DNA of 64,000 nucleotides, from the NCBI GenBank assembly GCA_030066295.1, contig JASJBX010000056.1, forward strand, positions 32,001-96,000, written 5' to 3'. Below the pieces are notes generated by a model. It was not told where the DNA came from. It worked only from the letters and a program-made list of their open reading frames with translations, and did not search any database. How positions within the stretch are numbered: position 1 is the stretch's first letter; every line of letters begins with the position of its first letter. This DNA is from Crocosphaera sp. Lineage in GTDB: Bacteria > Cyanobacteriota > Cyanobacteriia > Cyanobacteriales > Microcystaceae. Position numbers and translations under genes: made by a program. Shown here piece by piece: positions 39,191 to 49,722 of this stretch.

Positions 39191-40180
39191 ATGACTATCC
39201 AAACACCAGAAACCCTCTTCCCCATTACGATCGTTGATAACTACCCTGTGATGGTAATGCCTAAACGTCTAACCGTTCTTGAAGCGGTCCGTTTTAAGCA
39301 GGTGTGTCATCAGTTTTTAGCGTCCGGCCCCCTTCCTAAGCAGCTAATCTTAGACTTCAACGAGACTGAATTTATGGATAGTAGTGGTGTGGGGGCTTTA
39401 GTCCATAACTATAAAGCTGCTCAACGTCAAAATGTTGCCCTCATCCTTTATCAAACCCCGCCTCCGGTGATGGCAGTCTTATCCATGACGGGACTGGATC
39501 AGATTATTCCTATCACCACCACCCTCGAAACAGAACAACCCACGAACCCTTCTCTACAGCCCCCCGAAACCCATCCTTCTGTTCGTTCTGTGATCAAACG
39601 AACCATCGATATTGTCGGCAGTTTGGTGGGCTTATTGCTCACCGCTATTTTATTTATTCCCATCGCCCTGACCATTAAACTAGATAGCCCGGGTCCGATT
39701 TTTTTCCATCAAACCCGTTGTGGTTGGCTGGGAAAACGCTTTCAAATCATTAAATTCCGTTCCATGTGTGCCGATGCTGAAGCCCTAAAACGGAAGGTTC
39801 CCAACCAAGCTAAAGGGGCTATCTTCAAAAACACCAATGACCCCCGTATTACTAAGATAGGACGGTTTTTACGCCGTACTAGCTTAGACGAATTACCCCA
39901 ATTCTGGAATGTGTTAAAAGGAGACATGAGTTTAGTGGGAACTCGCCCCCCAACCCCCGATGAAGTGGAAAGCTACGAAGTTCCCCAGTGGCAACGCCTC
40001 AATGTTAAACCAGGGATGACAGGAGAATGGCAAGTGTACGGGCGATCGCGGATTACTAACTTTGAACAGGTCATCGAACTGGATTTAAGATATCAAAAAA
40101 ATTGGAGTCATTGGTACGATCTGCAACTGATCCTTCGGACTGTGTTAATTTTATTTCATAAGAATAGTGGTGCAGTCTAA
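39191..40180 (+). CDS. STAS domain - bacterial sugar transferase fusion
   Basis: N-terminal STAS with LILDFNETEFMDSSGVGAL; C-terminal priming glycosyltransferase KRTIDIVGSLVGLLLTAILFIPIALTIKLDSPGPIFFHQTRCG...GTRPPTPDEV. Confidence 0.92.
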   Translation: MTIQTPETLFPITIVDNYPVMVMPKRLTVLEAVRFKQVCHQFLASGPLPKQLILDFNETEFMDSSGVGALVHNYKAAQRQNVALILYQTPPPVMAVLSMTGLDQIIPITTTLETEQPTNPSLQPPETHPSVRSVIKRTIDIVGSLVGLLLTAILFIPIALTIKLDSPGPIFFHQTRCGWLGKRFQIIKFRSMCADAEALKRKVPNQAKGAIFKNTNDPRITKIGRFLRRTSLDELPQFWNVLKGDMSLVGTRPPTPDEVESYEVPQWQRLNVKPGMTGEWQVYGRSRITNFEQVIELDLRYQKNWSHWYDLQLILRTVLILFHKNSGAV

Positions 40181-40637
40181 TTATCCGCGTAAGAAACATC
40201 AGTCTTTAGTTAAGCCATTTCAACTCACCGTTAAGACTGAAATCGTGGCCTTGGAAAATATTTTGATTTGGTTTGAAACCATTGCTAAGCCTTATTTAGC
40301 CCCAAAAGTGTTATGGGAATGTAAACTGGCTTTATCGGAAGGGTTTACCAATACCGTCCTCTATGCCCACGAAAATCTGCCGGCAACGGTTCCTATTATT
40401 ATTAATGTTAATTTTTATCCCACTTGGGTTGATATTCTGGTCTGGAACCAAGGTCCTTTTTTTGATTTAAAAGCCAAATTAAGGGAACTGCAACAGCAAA
40501 ATGTTCACCCCCTAGACCTGGAAAGCGATCGCGGCCTCTTTTTTATGGATAAGTTAACGGACGAATTAGACTATATTCGGGTTGACCATCAGAGAAATTG
40601 TTTAAAAATGAAAAAACGCTTAATCAACCAAGGGTGA
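40167..40637 (+). CDS. anti-sigma regulatory factor (RsbW/SpoIIAB-like ATPase)
   Basis: N-box LALSEGFTNTVLYAHEN, VWNQGPFFD, SDRGLFFMDKLTDE; GTG start, 14 bp overlap with upstream CDS. Confidence 0.85.
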   Translation: MVQSNYPRKKHQSLVKPFQLTVKTEIVALENILIWFETIAKPYLAPKVLWECKLALSEGFTNTVLYAHENLPATVPIIINVNFYPTWVDILVWNQGPFFDLKAKLRELQQQNVHPLDLESDRGLFFMDKLTDELDYIRVDHQRNCLKMKKRLINQG

Positions 40638-40650
40638 TGGCACTCCGAAC

Positions 40651-40893
40651 TCAGGTTCTCTGGGGAAAAGTTTGCCACACCTGACGCACTAAATCGCTTA
40701 ACCAACGTCGTTGAACCCCATCTAACAAGGGATCATCTTCTAAAACTTCGGCGGTTAACTCATCCAAAGATCGTCCCTGAGAACGGGCAAGATTAACCAC
40801 TCCAGTGATGGCAACGGCGATCATCTCTTCATCAACTGGCTTACTGCGAAGGGCAAAGATTTCTTCTGGACTCGCTGGAATGGGATAATGCAT
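40651..40893 (-). CDS. conserved hypothetical protein
   Basis: 80 aa intact ORF in a normal gene slot. Confidence 0.55.
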   Translation of the reverse strand: MHYPIPASPEEIFALRSKPVDEEMIAVAITGVVNLARSQGRSLDELTAEVLEDDPLLDGVQRRWLSDLVRQVWQTFPQRT

Positions 40894-41039
40894 AAGGTTA
40901 TCGTCAATTGTCTAAATCGATCACAAATTGTAAACTTCTTTTAAGTGTCTCTCAGAATACAGTAACGGAAAGTCTAGCTTATTTTCAACCAAATGCAATC
41001 TGTACTCTTTCTTATTTTTGCTTTTCTTAACATATCGCA

Positions 41040-43034
41040 ATGAAGGAAATCACTTATCTAGAAATTCCCACCCCCAACACCGACGAAGTCCGTCGCTGGT
41101 TACACCAAGATTGGACTCCCCTAACTGGTATAAAAAAGATTACACCAGATGGGCTTCGTTTACAAGTTATTGCTGACGGTTCTCCCTCCTCAGTAGGGGA
41201 AACAGAACTATCTATCTTTCTTTGGTCCGTACAACGAACCACTTACCTGAAAATTTTTCGTTGGGGAGATGAACCCTTTCCCTCACAAGGGAAAATTTGT
41301 CGTCAGTTAGAAGATGAGATTAGACAAGCATTTCCTGGACAATATCCTCAGTTACCATCATTGAATCCCTCTGCTGCTTCAATTTTTGAGGCTTTAGAAG
41401 CTTATTATCCTAAAACCGTGCATTTTTTTCGGAAAATGCCCCAAGGGGACACAGATTTACAACGGGTCTATTGGTGGGAAAAACGATGGCGAGACGGGGT
41501 GAAAAATCCCCAAGAACCGAAACAGGTTATTTTTCAACAAAATCAGCCCCCTACATCTTCAACTATTAGTTATGACCTAATTTATGTTGGCGGGGCTTTA
41601 GGGGTCATTCACGCTGCGGTGATGGCACAATTAGGCTATCGGGTTCTCTTGATAGAACGGTTGGTGTTTGGCCGGATGAACCGTGAATGGAATATTTCTC
41701 GGTCTGAGTTTCAAAGTTTAATTGACTTGGGGTTATTTACTGTTGATGAATTTGAGTCCATTATTGCTAAGGAGTATGTAGACGGATTTAATAAGTTTTT
41801 TGATGGCAATAATCCGCCTCATTTAAAAGCCGATGTGTTACATACTCCGAAAGTTTTAAATATTGCCATTGATACCACTAAATTTTTGAACTTATGTGGG
41901 AAGAAATTAAAAGCTGCAGGGGGAGAAATTTGGGAGAGAACCGAATTTATTAAAGGGGATATTGATGCGGATGGGGTAACGGTTACTGTCGTTAATCTAG
42001 AAACAACAGAAACCCAAGAAATTCGAGGAAGATTATTAATTGATGCCATGGGAACCGCTTCTCCTATTGCTTGGCAACTGAACGGGAAACGAACATTTAA
42101 TAGTGTTTGTCCTACAGTTGGAGCCATTATTGAAGGGTTTGCTCCTGAAGTTTGGGATCATCAATACGGTGATGTTTTAAATTCTCATGGTGATATTTCT
42201 CGTGGAAGGCAATTAATTTGGGAATTGTTTCCAGGGGAAGGAGATGAGTTAACCTTTTATCTATTTCATTACCACGAAGTTCATCCCGATAACCCCGGTT
42301 CTTTGTTAGAAATGTATGAAGATTTCTTCAATATTTTGTCCGAATATCGTCGTTGTGATCTCGAAGAATTAACTTGGAAAAAGCCCACCTTTGGTTATAT
42401 TCCGGGTCATTTTAGTGTGAGTAAAAGCGATCGCACCGTAGCCTTTGATCGCCTGTTAGCCATCGGAGACGCAGCCTCCCTACAATCTCCCTTAATTTTT
42501 ACGGGTTTTGGCTCTTTAGTGCGGAATTTAGACAAATTAACCTATTTATTGGATTTTTGTTTGAAACACGATCTATTACAAGCCAAGAATTTGAACCAAA
42601 TCCGAGCTTATCAAAGTAATATCGCCGTAACTTGGTTGTTTTCTAAGGGAATGATGGTTCCTACCGGGAAAATATTACCGCCACAGCGTATTAATGCCAT
42701 GTTAAACACCTTTTTTGGTCTATTGGCTGACTCTCCCCCAGAAGTGGCCGATACCTTCATCAAAGATAAGACAACTTGGTTAATGTTTACCCGACTGGCC
42801 TTAAAAGCTGCTACCAAAAATCCTACCTTATTACTGTGGATCTGGGAAATGGCCGGAAATAAAGACTTAATTCGTTGGTTGGGATCTTATTGGGAGTTTA
42901 CCGGCGATAGCTTCAAAAATCTACTCTTTGCGTCTTGGTTTTCCCAACTCATCCAACAACTTCCCGACGGGTTACAACAGCGTTATCCTTCCCTGTGGTT
43001 GCGTTTACTCAGTTTCCAGAGGAGTTTGACGTGA
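41040..43034 (+). CDS. cruA: FAD-dependent lycopene cyclase of the CruA/CruP family
   Basis: FAD-binding YDLIYVGGALGVIHAAVMAQLGYRVLLIER; GDAASLQSPLIFTGFGSL; length fits CruA. Confidence 0.65.
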   Translation: MKEITYLEIPTPNTDEVRRWLHQDWTPLTGIKKITPDGLRLQVIADGSPSSVGETELSIFLWSVQRTTYLKIFRWGDEPFPSQGKICRQLEDEIRQAFPGQYPQLPSLNPSAASIFEALEAYYPKTVHFFRKMPQGDTDLQRVYWWEKRWRDGVKNPQEPKQVIFQQNQPPTSSTISYDLIYVGGALGVIHAAVMAQLGYRVLLIERLVFGRMNREWNISRSEFQSLIDLGLFTVDEFESIIAKEYVDGFNKFFDGNNPPHLKADVLHTPKVLNIAIDTTKFLNLCGKKLKAAGGEIWERTEFIKGDIDADGVTVTVVNLETTETQEIRGRLLIDAMGTASPIAWQLNGKRTFNSVCPTVGAIIEGFAPEVWDHQYGDVLNSHGDISRGRQLIWELFPGEGDELTFYLFHYHEVHPDNPGSLLEMYEDFFNILSEYRRCDLEELTWKKPTFGYIPGHFSVSKSDRTVAFDRLLAIGDAASLQSPLIFTGFGSLVRNLDKLTYLLDFCLKHDLLQAKNLNQIRAYQSNIAVTWLFSKGMMVPTGKILPPQRINAMLNTFFGLLADSPPEVADTFIKDKTTWLMFTRLALKAATKNPTLLLWIWEMAGNKDLIRWLGSYWEFTGDSFKNLLFASWFSQLIQQLPDGLQQRYPSLWLRLLSFQRSLT

Positions 43035-43385
43035 ACTGTTGCCTGGGAAAGCAGTGAACGAAGTCAGAAGTCAGAAGTTAATGCTTCATCTTCTGCTCTT
43101 GACTTCTTCTGAGCCAAAGAATTATCTGATTGAATATCAAGAAATTTTCATTTTTTGTCCCTCTTTATATCAACAGTTAGGGAAGAAACTAAAGTAAAAA
43201 AAAGATGATCACGGTAAGGTTTTGTTGGCAAAAATTGATAGAAACGAAGACGAAACGATGAAGCGATCGCCTGACGAAAACCCCCCGTTTAAATCCCATT
43301 AATTTCTAATTTATCTGTGATATAATCGCAGTGGGTACACGATCAATAGTTTACGCACAGAATAAATAAGCTGGAAAGCATAAAT

Positions 43386-44558
43386 ATGATTCAATTGGCC
43401 AGCAGGGTAACACAAGTCACTCCCTCCCTCACCCTAGCCATTACCGCCAAAGCTAAGGAAATGAAGGCTCAAGGGATTGATGTCTGTAGCTTTAGTTCAG
43501 GAGAACCGGACTTCGATACCCCTCAACACATAAAAGAGGCTGCAGCATCAGCGTTAGCTCAAGGGAAAACGAAATACGGTCCAGTGGCCGGCGAACCGGG
43601 CTTAAGACAAGCGATCGCCAAAAAATTAAATCATGACAATCGGTTAAACTATAACGCAGAAAATATTATCGTCACCAACGGGGGAAAACACTCCCTCTAC
43701 AACCTAATGGTGGCCTTAATTGAAACAGGAGATGAAGTCATTATTCCCGCCCCTTATTGGCTCAGTTATCCCGAAATGGTGAAACTCGCCGAAGGCATTC
43801 CCGTGATCGTCGACACCACCAGCGAAACGGACTACAAAATCACCCCAGAGCAACTACGTCAAGCCATTACCCCCAAAACAAAATTATTCGTTTTAAATTC
43901 CCCTTCTAATCCCACCGGAACCGTTTATAACCCTGACGAAATCAAAGCCTTAGCTCAAGTCATTGTCGACCACGATTTATGGGTGGTTTCCGATGAAATT
44001 TACGAGAAAATTCTCTACGATGGGGTAGAACATATCAGTATCGGGTCCTTAGGAGAGAAAATATTTCAACGCACCCTAATCAGTAACGGTTTTGCCAAAA
44101 GTTACTCCATGACCGGATGGCGTATGGGTTATTTAGCCGGGCCCGAACCCTTAATTAAAGCCATCAGCACCGTTCAAAGTCATAGCACCTCTAACGTTTG
44201 TACCTTTGCCCAATACGGGGCCATTGCTGCCCTAGAAAGTCCCGACTCCCCCCCATGTTTGCAAACCATGCTCGATGCCTTTACCCAACGTCGTCAAGTC
44301 ATTTTAGAAAGAATTCGGGCCATTCCTCAACTCAGTTGTCCTACCCCCATGGGAGCCTTCTACGTCTTCATTGATATTAGCCAAACCGGACTTAACTCCC
44401 TAGAATTTTGTGACGGGTTACTGGAAAAACAACAAGTGGCTGCTATTCCAGGAAAAGCCTTTGGGGCAGACAATTGTATTCGTCTTTCCTATGCCACGGA
44501 TTTAGAATCCATCGAAAAAGGCATGGATAGAATCGAAACATTTGTCAATCAACTCTAA
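43386..44558 (+). CDS. aspC: aspartate aminotransferase (class I/II)
   Basis: [20 protein letters not shown]...SNPTGTVY...[21 protein letters not shown]. Confidence 0.93.
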   Translation: MIQLASRVTQVTPSLTLAITAKAKEMKAQGIDVCSFSSGEPDFDTPQHIKEAAASALAQGKTKYGPVAGEPGLRQAIAKKLNHDNRLNYNAENIIVTNGGKHSLYNLMVALIETGDEVIIPAPYWLSYPEMVKLAEGIPVIVDTTSETDYKITPEQLRQAITPKTKLFVLNSPSNPTGTVYNPDEIKALAQVIVDHDLWVVSDEIYEKILYDGVEHISIGSLGEKIFQRTLISNGFAKSYSMTGWRMGYLAGPEPLIKAISTVQSHSTSNVCTFAQYGAIAALESPDSPPCLQTMLDAFTQRRQVILERIRAIPQLSCPTPMGAFYVFIDISQTGLNSLEFCDGLLEKQQVAAIPGKAFGADNCIRLSYATDLESIEKGMDRIETFVNQL

Positions 44559-44564
44559 GCCACC

Positions 44565-45041
44565 ATGAACTACCGCAAAATTTTAGTCGCCCTAGATAAT
44601 TCACCCTTGGGGAAGAAGGTGTTTGAGGAAGCCTTATCCATCGCCAAATACAACGACGCAGCCTTAATGCTGTTTCATTGTTTACCCATGGAAACCCCCT
44701 CAACCGCCCCTTATACTAGCCTTTATGAAGGGGAATTTAAGGATTTTTCCTACCTGATGCGAGAACAGCTAGAAAGCCAAGCCACAGAAAGCGAAAAATG
44801 GTTAAGGGAATACGGAGAAATAGCCATCCGACAAGGCATTGCCACAGAATGGGACTGGAAAATAGGAGAACCGGGCGGTTGGATAAGAGACATCGCCAAA
44901 AGTTGGCCAGCCGATTTAATCGTGATCGGTAGACGGGGACTCAGTGGGGTTTCAGAAGTGTTTTTAGGCAGTGTCAGTAACTATATTGTCCATCATGCCA
45001 TTTGTTCGGTGTTAGTGGTGCAAGAAACAAAAGTCAACTAA
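44565..45041 (+). CDS. universal stress protein (UspA family)
   Basis: KILVALDNSPLGKKVFEEAL...DLIVIGRRGLSGVSEVFLGSVSNYIVHHAICSVLVV. Confidence 0.92.
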   Translation: MNYRKILVALDNSPLGKKVFEEALSIAKYNDAALMLFHCLPMETPSTAPYTSLYEGEFKDFSYLMREQLESQATESEKWLREYGEIAIRQGIATEWDWKIGEPGGWIRDIAKSWPADLIVIGRRGLSGVSEVFLGSVSNYIVHHAICSVLVVQETKVN

Positions 45042-45085
45042 AGACAGTCTCAGGATGTGGCGATTGTAAAGCTCCTAATCCATCA

Positions 45086-46483
45086 ATGCAAGTCACTAAA
45101 CTCCCCTTATTTTTGCTCTTTTTTACCAGTTCGTTGATGGTTCCGATCCCTTCTGCTTCCGAAATGTGTGTAGGGGGGGCCATGGCTGCAGAGGTCAGAG
45201 CCTTTGGTCAAACCGGTTCTAACGCAGATAACGGTTCTTCTGGAGGAAATGGAGAAAATAGCGATAATTTGACTATTTTTGCCGATGGTTCTCCCTTAAC
45301 CCTTAATTTGGTGGGAGAAGACGGTGAAGCTGGGGAACAAGGGAAACCAGGAGAAGACGCAGAGTGTCAAACTCAACCCACGGGCGTAAAATATAACTTA
45401 CTGGCTCCAAGTGGGGGCAATGGGGGCAGTGGGGGTAACGGTGGTGATGGTGGCAATGGTGGCTCTTTGACCGTCTATGCAACGGACTTATCCCAGTTAC
45501 AGCAAATTTTTGTCAACGCTTCAGGGGGAAAAGGAGGACAACCCGGCCAAGGAGGGCAAGGAGGTCAAGGCTGTCGCTGTAGCGAACCCTACTGGAGTGT
45601 AGAAACCTGTAACGGCAACCCGGGTGATTCTGACTACCGTTGTACAACCCTAGAATTTCGTTGTCAAGACGGTAAAAACGGGGCGAATGGTGTAAGTGGG
45701 GCCTTTGGTAGAGATGGTTTACCCGGCCAACTGACCTTAATTAATTTGGATCAACCCTTAGAAGCGGATAAACCCGCCGCTACCGTAACCATGTCTGCGT
45801 TGAGAGATAAAGGTTATTTATTATCTAAGAATATTTGGGAAACCCGTGGTGGTGCAGCCTCATTATTTGCCCCGGGTTCGGTCGTTGACGATCAATATTT
45901 AGCTTTGGTTCAACGCCTAGAACGCTCCTTTTTATTGATTTGGAATGCCCCTCAATCTTTTAATCAATTTGCTCAAGAAAAAGTGACGTTGAAATATGAA
46001 AATGATCAGGGAATTATGGTTAATGTTCCTGATAATATTTGGATTGAAGGAACCACGCAACAACGAAATAAGATTACTCAATTTATTGTCTATAATGCAA
46101 TTTATAAACGAGATGCGACCCGTTTAGAAAGTAAAGGGCTTTCTGGGAGAGCAAATGACTTACAATTAACCCTGATTGATGAAGCCGATCAATCTAATTT
46201 AATCGCTACAAAATTTGACATTACTTATAGTATTACCCGTTCTGACCCCCGATTTCGTCCTGTTTCCGATTATACAACCAAATATCAAGGGGAAATTCCA
46301 GAGGATTTAGTTATTTTAGATGGGGATACCTTTACCATTGATATTGGTAAATTACCTATTGAATCTCGATTTCTGCGATCGGGTTTGGGGGTAGAAATTA
46401 AAATAGTGGCCACCCGAACCTTTGCCGGTTACTCCGATCAACAAACCATTACTGTTAAGGATGTTTTAGGTCCGTTTAGATAA
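45086..46483 (+). CDS. secreted collagen-like Gly-rich protein
   Basis: ATG at 45086 gives a signal peptide (LPLFLLFFTSSLMVPIPSASEM); GGNGGSGGNGGDGGNGG and GGKGGQPGQGGQGGQGC tracts; track start 45002 overlaps uspA. Confidence 0.7.
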   Translation: MQVTKLPLFLLFFTSSLMVPIPSASEMCVGGAMAAEVRAFGQTGSNADNGSSGGNGENSDNLTIFADGSPLTLNLVGEDGEAGEQGKPGEDAECQTQPTGVKYNLLAPSGGNGGSGGNGGDGGNGGSLTVYATDLSQLQQIFVNASGGKGGQPGQGGQGGQGCRCSEPYWSVETCNGNPGDSDYRCTTLEFRCQDGKNGANGVSGAFGRDGLPGQLTLINLDQPLEADKPAATVTMSALRDKGYLLSKNIWETRGGAASLFAPGSVVDDQYLALVQRLERSFLLIWNAPQSFNQFAQEKVTLKYENDQGIMVNVPDNIWIEGTTQQRNKITQFIVYNAIYKRDATRLESKGLSGRANDLQLTLIDEADQSNLIATKFDITYSITRSDPRFRPVSDYTTKYQGEIPEDLVILDGDTFTIDIGKLPIESRFLRSGLGVEIKIVATRTFAGYSDQQTITVKDVLGPFR

Positions 46484-46591
46484 TCGAAATTTTACTAGGA
46501 CAAACCCTTCTGCAGAAAAAGCAAATAACATAAGAACAGAATCAGAGAGTAAAGAAACTACTTCTTGAGACAGTTTCTCTGTGAGGAGTTA

Positions 46592-46711
46592 CTAGTTTTT
46601 TGGGAATTTGAACACACCGCATCCATAATCTGTAACTAAGCATGGGGCATACAATTTGGCTGTGTGTGCTACACAATCAATTATTACTACAATGTCTTGT
46701 ATCTTCGACAT
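46592..46711 (-). other. possible small ORF (39 aa)
   Basis: MSKIQDIVVIIDCVAHTAKLYAPCLVTDYGCGVFKFPKN*; reading frame stays open further upstream (LILQNYGFEPGRGLITQITPQNGVLE). Confidence 0.2.
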
Positions 46712-47114
46712 TTCTAATACTCCGTTTTGTGGTGTGATCTGAGTAATTAAACCGCGTCCAGGTTCAAACCCATAGTTTTGAAGAATCAGCTAAAATGCTT
46801 ATCTAACAAAGTTTTTCGTGTCTAGCTACTAGAGAAAAAACTCCAGTTCTCAAGATAGACGCGGTTTCACGAAAGACATTTTTGTCAACAGTTTTTATGA
46901 TCTCACCTTTTGGGAACAATATAATGGTTTTGAAAAAATACGTGCGAAATTCAGCCACATCGTAAAGTTTTTTTAATATAATTAGTGCATAGAATCATCT
47001 CCCCTGCTATGTCTGAGGGGTTGTTAAGAAATGATAAAATAAGAGCTTTTTCCTGATACCTTGGTTAAACTTGGGGTAATTTTCCTTAACCAATTGTTAA
47101 CTCTTTATTAATCT

Positions 47115-48161
47115 TTGATAATAGGCAGGTTTGTCATGGCCAATATAAAACGGGAACTTTCTGGTTTAACCATCAGTGCATTGATGGTAGCAACCTTATC
47201 CGCTTGTAGATCCGTTGATAGCATAGAAACAACCCAAATTAAGATAGATGGTTCAAGTACCGTTTATCCTATTTCTAGGAACGTGGTTGAGGAATTTGAG
47301 GCAACTCAAGGCACAAAATATACGGCTGTAGTCTCTGATATCCAATTATCAGGAACAACAGCAGGATTTGAAAAATTTTGTCAAGGGGAAACCGATATTA
47401 ATAACGCATCTCGTCCCATTCACGATCACGAAATGGAAGCTTGTGATCAAACTGGAGTCAGATATACAGAATTGATCATCGGTTTAGATGCTATTACCAT
47501 TGTGATTAATCCTGAGAATAAGTTTGCCCAAGATATTACTTTAGACGAATTAAAAAAAGTTTGGGAACCGAATGCAGAAGGAAAAATTACCCATTGGAAT
47601 CAAATTCGTGAATCTTGGCCCAATCAACCCATTAACTTATACGGACCGGGAACAGATTCAGGAACCTACGATTACTTTACGGAAGCAGTTCTTAAAAAAG
47701 AAGGGGCAATCAGAAACGATTATACCGCCAATAAAAACCCTAACATTTTAGTGGAAAAAATTGCCAACGATCCCAACGCTTTAGGTTACTTTGGTTACGG
47801 TTATTATAAATTCAATACCAATCAAGTCAAAGCTTTGGCAATAAAAAAAGAGAACGAGTCAGTCAAAGCGACTCGCTATAACATTAAATGGGATCAATAC
47901 CGTCCCTTATCCCGTCCCTTATTTATCTATGTTAATCTCAAAGCCAGTCAGGATAAACCCTTACTGCGGGAATTTGTCCATTTTTACCTAGAAAATGCCC
48001 CCGAGTTTGTTAGTTCTGGTGGTTATGTTCCCTTACCCCAAGAAGGTTATAAATTAGCAAAACAACACTTTGAAACGGGAAAAGTCGGTACAGTTTTTGA
48101 AGGGCAATCTCAGGTGGAATTAAGCCTGGATCAACTATTAAAAAAAGAAGCAGCTTTTTAA
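47115..48161 (+). CDS. PstS-family phosphate-type ABC substrate-binding lipoprotein
   Basis: Lipobox LSAC; IKIDGSSTVYPISRNVVEEFE; GPGTDSGTYDYFTEAV. Confidence 0.9.
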   Translation: MIIGRFVMANIKRELSGLTISALMVATLSACRSVDSIETTQIKIDGSSTVYPISRNVVEEFEATQGTKYTAVVSDIQLSGTTAGFEKFCQGETDINNASRPIHDHEMEACDQTGVRYTELIIGLDAITIVINPENKFAQDITLDELKKVWEPNAEGKITHWNQIRESWPNQPINLYGPGTDSGTYDYFTEAVLKKEGAIRNDYTANKNPNILVEKIANDPNALGYFGYGYYKFNTNQVKALAIKKENESVKATRYNIKWDQYRPLSRPLFIYVNLKASQDKPLLREFVHFYLENAPEFVSSGGYVPLPQEGYKLAKQHFETGKVGTVFEGQSQVELSLDQLLKKEAAF

Positions 48162-48181
48162 GTAATTAATCACTGTATTTT

Positions 48182-48219
48182 GTTGTACCCCCTTGTTGAT
48201 TGCAAGGGGGTTCGACAAC
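48182..48219. terminator. bidirectional terminator between pstS-like gene and purF
   Basis: GTTGT-ACCCCCTTG-TTGATTG-CAAGGGGGT-TCG-ACAAC between convergent genes. Confidence 0.75.
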
Positions 48220-48228
48220 GGTTTTATC

Positions 48229-49722
48229 TTAAGCGTTAACTTGTTCTAAGATCAACTTAGACCGTTTAATATCATCAGGGATCGTGATAGGATAATCTCC
48301 CGTAAAACAGGCCGAGCAAAAACTATTGGGATCTTCTCCTGTCACCTCTAACATTCCTTTCCAACTCAAATAGGCCAAAGAGTCAACCCCGATCTGTTCA
48401 CAAATATCGGCAACAGATTTTGTGGCCGCAATTAATTGATCTTGACTATCCGTATCAATACCATAAAAACAAGGATGAGTCACAGGAGGCGACGAGATCC
48501 TCATGTGGACTTCTTTGGCCCCGGCATCTCGCAACGCTTTGACAATTTTTCGGCTGGTGGTTCCCCGTACAATAGAATCATCCACCATAATCACCCGTTT
48601 GCCGTTTAAAACGTCTTTGAGGGGGTTTAACTTCATTTTGATCCCGGACTCTCTCATGTGTTGGGTGGGTTGAATAAAAGTCCGTCCCACGTAACGATTT
48701 TTAATCAGTCCTTCCCCGTAAGCAATACCAGACACCTGAGAAAAGCCGATGGCTGCAGGAATACCAGAGTCAGGAACCCCCATCACTAAATCTGCTTTGA
48801 CACAAGACTCTCTAGCCAATTGTTGTCCTAAGCGTACTCGATAACTATACAACGTTTCATCGTGCATCAAACTATCAGGACGGGCAAAATAGATCATCTC
48901 AAAAATACATAATTTTCGTTGGGGTTGCTTAGTCCAATGAAAAGACGATAACCCTTCCTCTGTGATCCACACCAGTTCACCGGGTTCTACATCCCGTAAA
49001 TAGTCAGCCCCGATGATGTCTAGGGCGCAAGTTTCTGAAGCCAAAACATAACGCCGGGGGTTCTCGTCTAAAGTCCCAATCACCAAAGGCCGAACCCCAT
49101 TGGGATCTCTCACTCCCATTAATCCTTTGGGGGTTCCAATCACTAAACTATAAGCCCCAGAACACAGTTGAAACGCGCTAATAGCAGCCTCTAACCATTC
49201 TTTCCCTTGATCCACTTCCTGAGCGATGGCCACGGCGATCATTTCTGAGTCGGTGGTGGTATTAAAGTCACAGCCCCGTTGTTCAAGGGTTCGACGCAAT
49301 TCTAAAGTATTGACAAGATTGCCGTTATGTGCTAAGGCCAAATGTCCGAGACGAGTGGATAAAACGGCAGGTTGGGCGTTGGCTTTATGGCTTGAGCCGG
49401 TGGTAGAGTAGCGGGTATGGCCGACGGCTATGCTTCCAGTTAAGGTTTGTAGGGTGGTTTGTTTAAAGACTTGGGAAACCAAACCCATGTCTTTATGAAG
49501 ATGGATGATGTCCTTGTCTAAGGTGGCGATACCGGCTGATTCTTGGCCTCGGTGTTGCAGGGCGTATAAACCAAAATAAGCCAGCTTAGACACTTCTTTT
49601 TCTGGGGCTAATACCCCAAAAACACCACAAGCCTCTTCCGGTTTATCTAAAGAATAATTATCGCTATCAAAAGAGTTATCTAATAACTGATGGTTTGGGG
49701 AAAGTTTTTTTTTGGCAGTCAT
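48229..49722 (-). CDS. purF: amidophosphoribosyltransferase
   Basis: EEACGVFGVLAPE...ALQHRGQESAGIAT; VIMVDDSIVRGTTSRKIV. Confidence 0.96.
   Translation of the reverse strand: MTAKKKLSPNHQLLDNSFDSDNYSLDKPEEACGVFGVLAPEKEVSKLAYFGLYALQHRGQESAGIATLDKDIIHLHKDMGLVSQVFKQTTLQTLTGSIAVGHTRYSTTGSSHKANAQPAVLSTRLGHLALAHNGNLVNTLELRRTLEQRGCDFNTTTDSEMIAVAIAQEVDQGKEWLEAAISAFQLCSGAYSLVIGTPKGLMGVRDPNGVRPLVIGTLDENPRRYVLASETCALDIIGADYLRDVEPGELVWITEEGLSSFHWTKQPQRKLCIFEMIYFARPDSLMHDETLYSYRVRLGQQLARESCVKADLVMGVPDSGIPAAIGFSQVSGIAYGEGLIKNRYVGRTFIQPTQHMRESGIKMKLNPLKDVLNGKRVIMVDDSIVRGTTSRKIVKALRDAGAKEVHMRISSPPVTHPCFYGIDTDSQDQLIAATKSVADICEQIGVDSLAYLSWKGMLEVTGEDPNSFCSACFTGDYPITIPDDIKRSKLILEQVNA

Noticed and set aside
41819-42127. 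102-aa minus-strand ORF
   Set aside because: Antisense to the CruA-family cyclase; no features.
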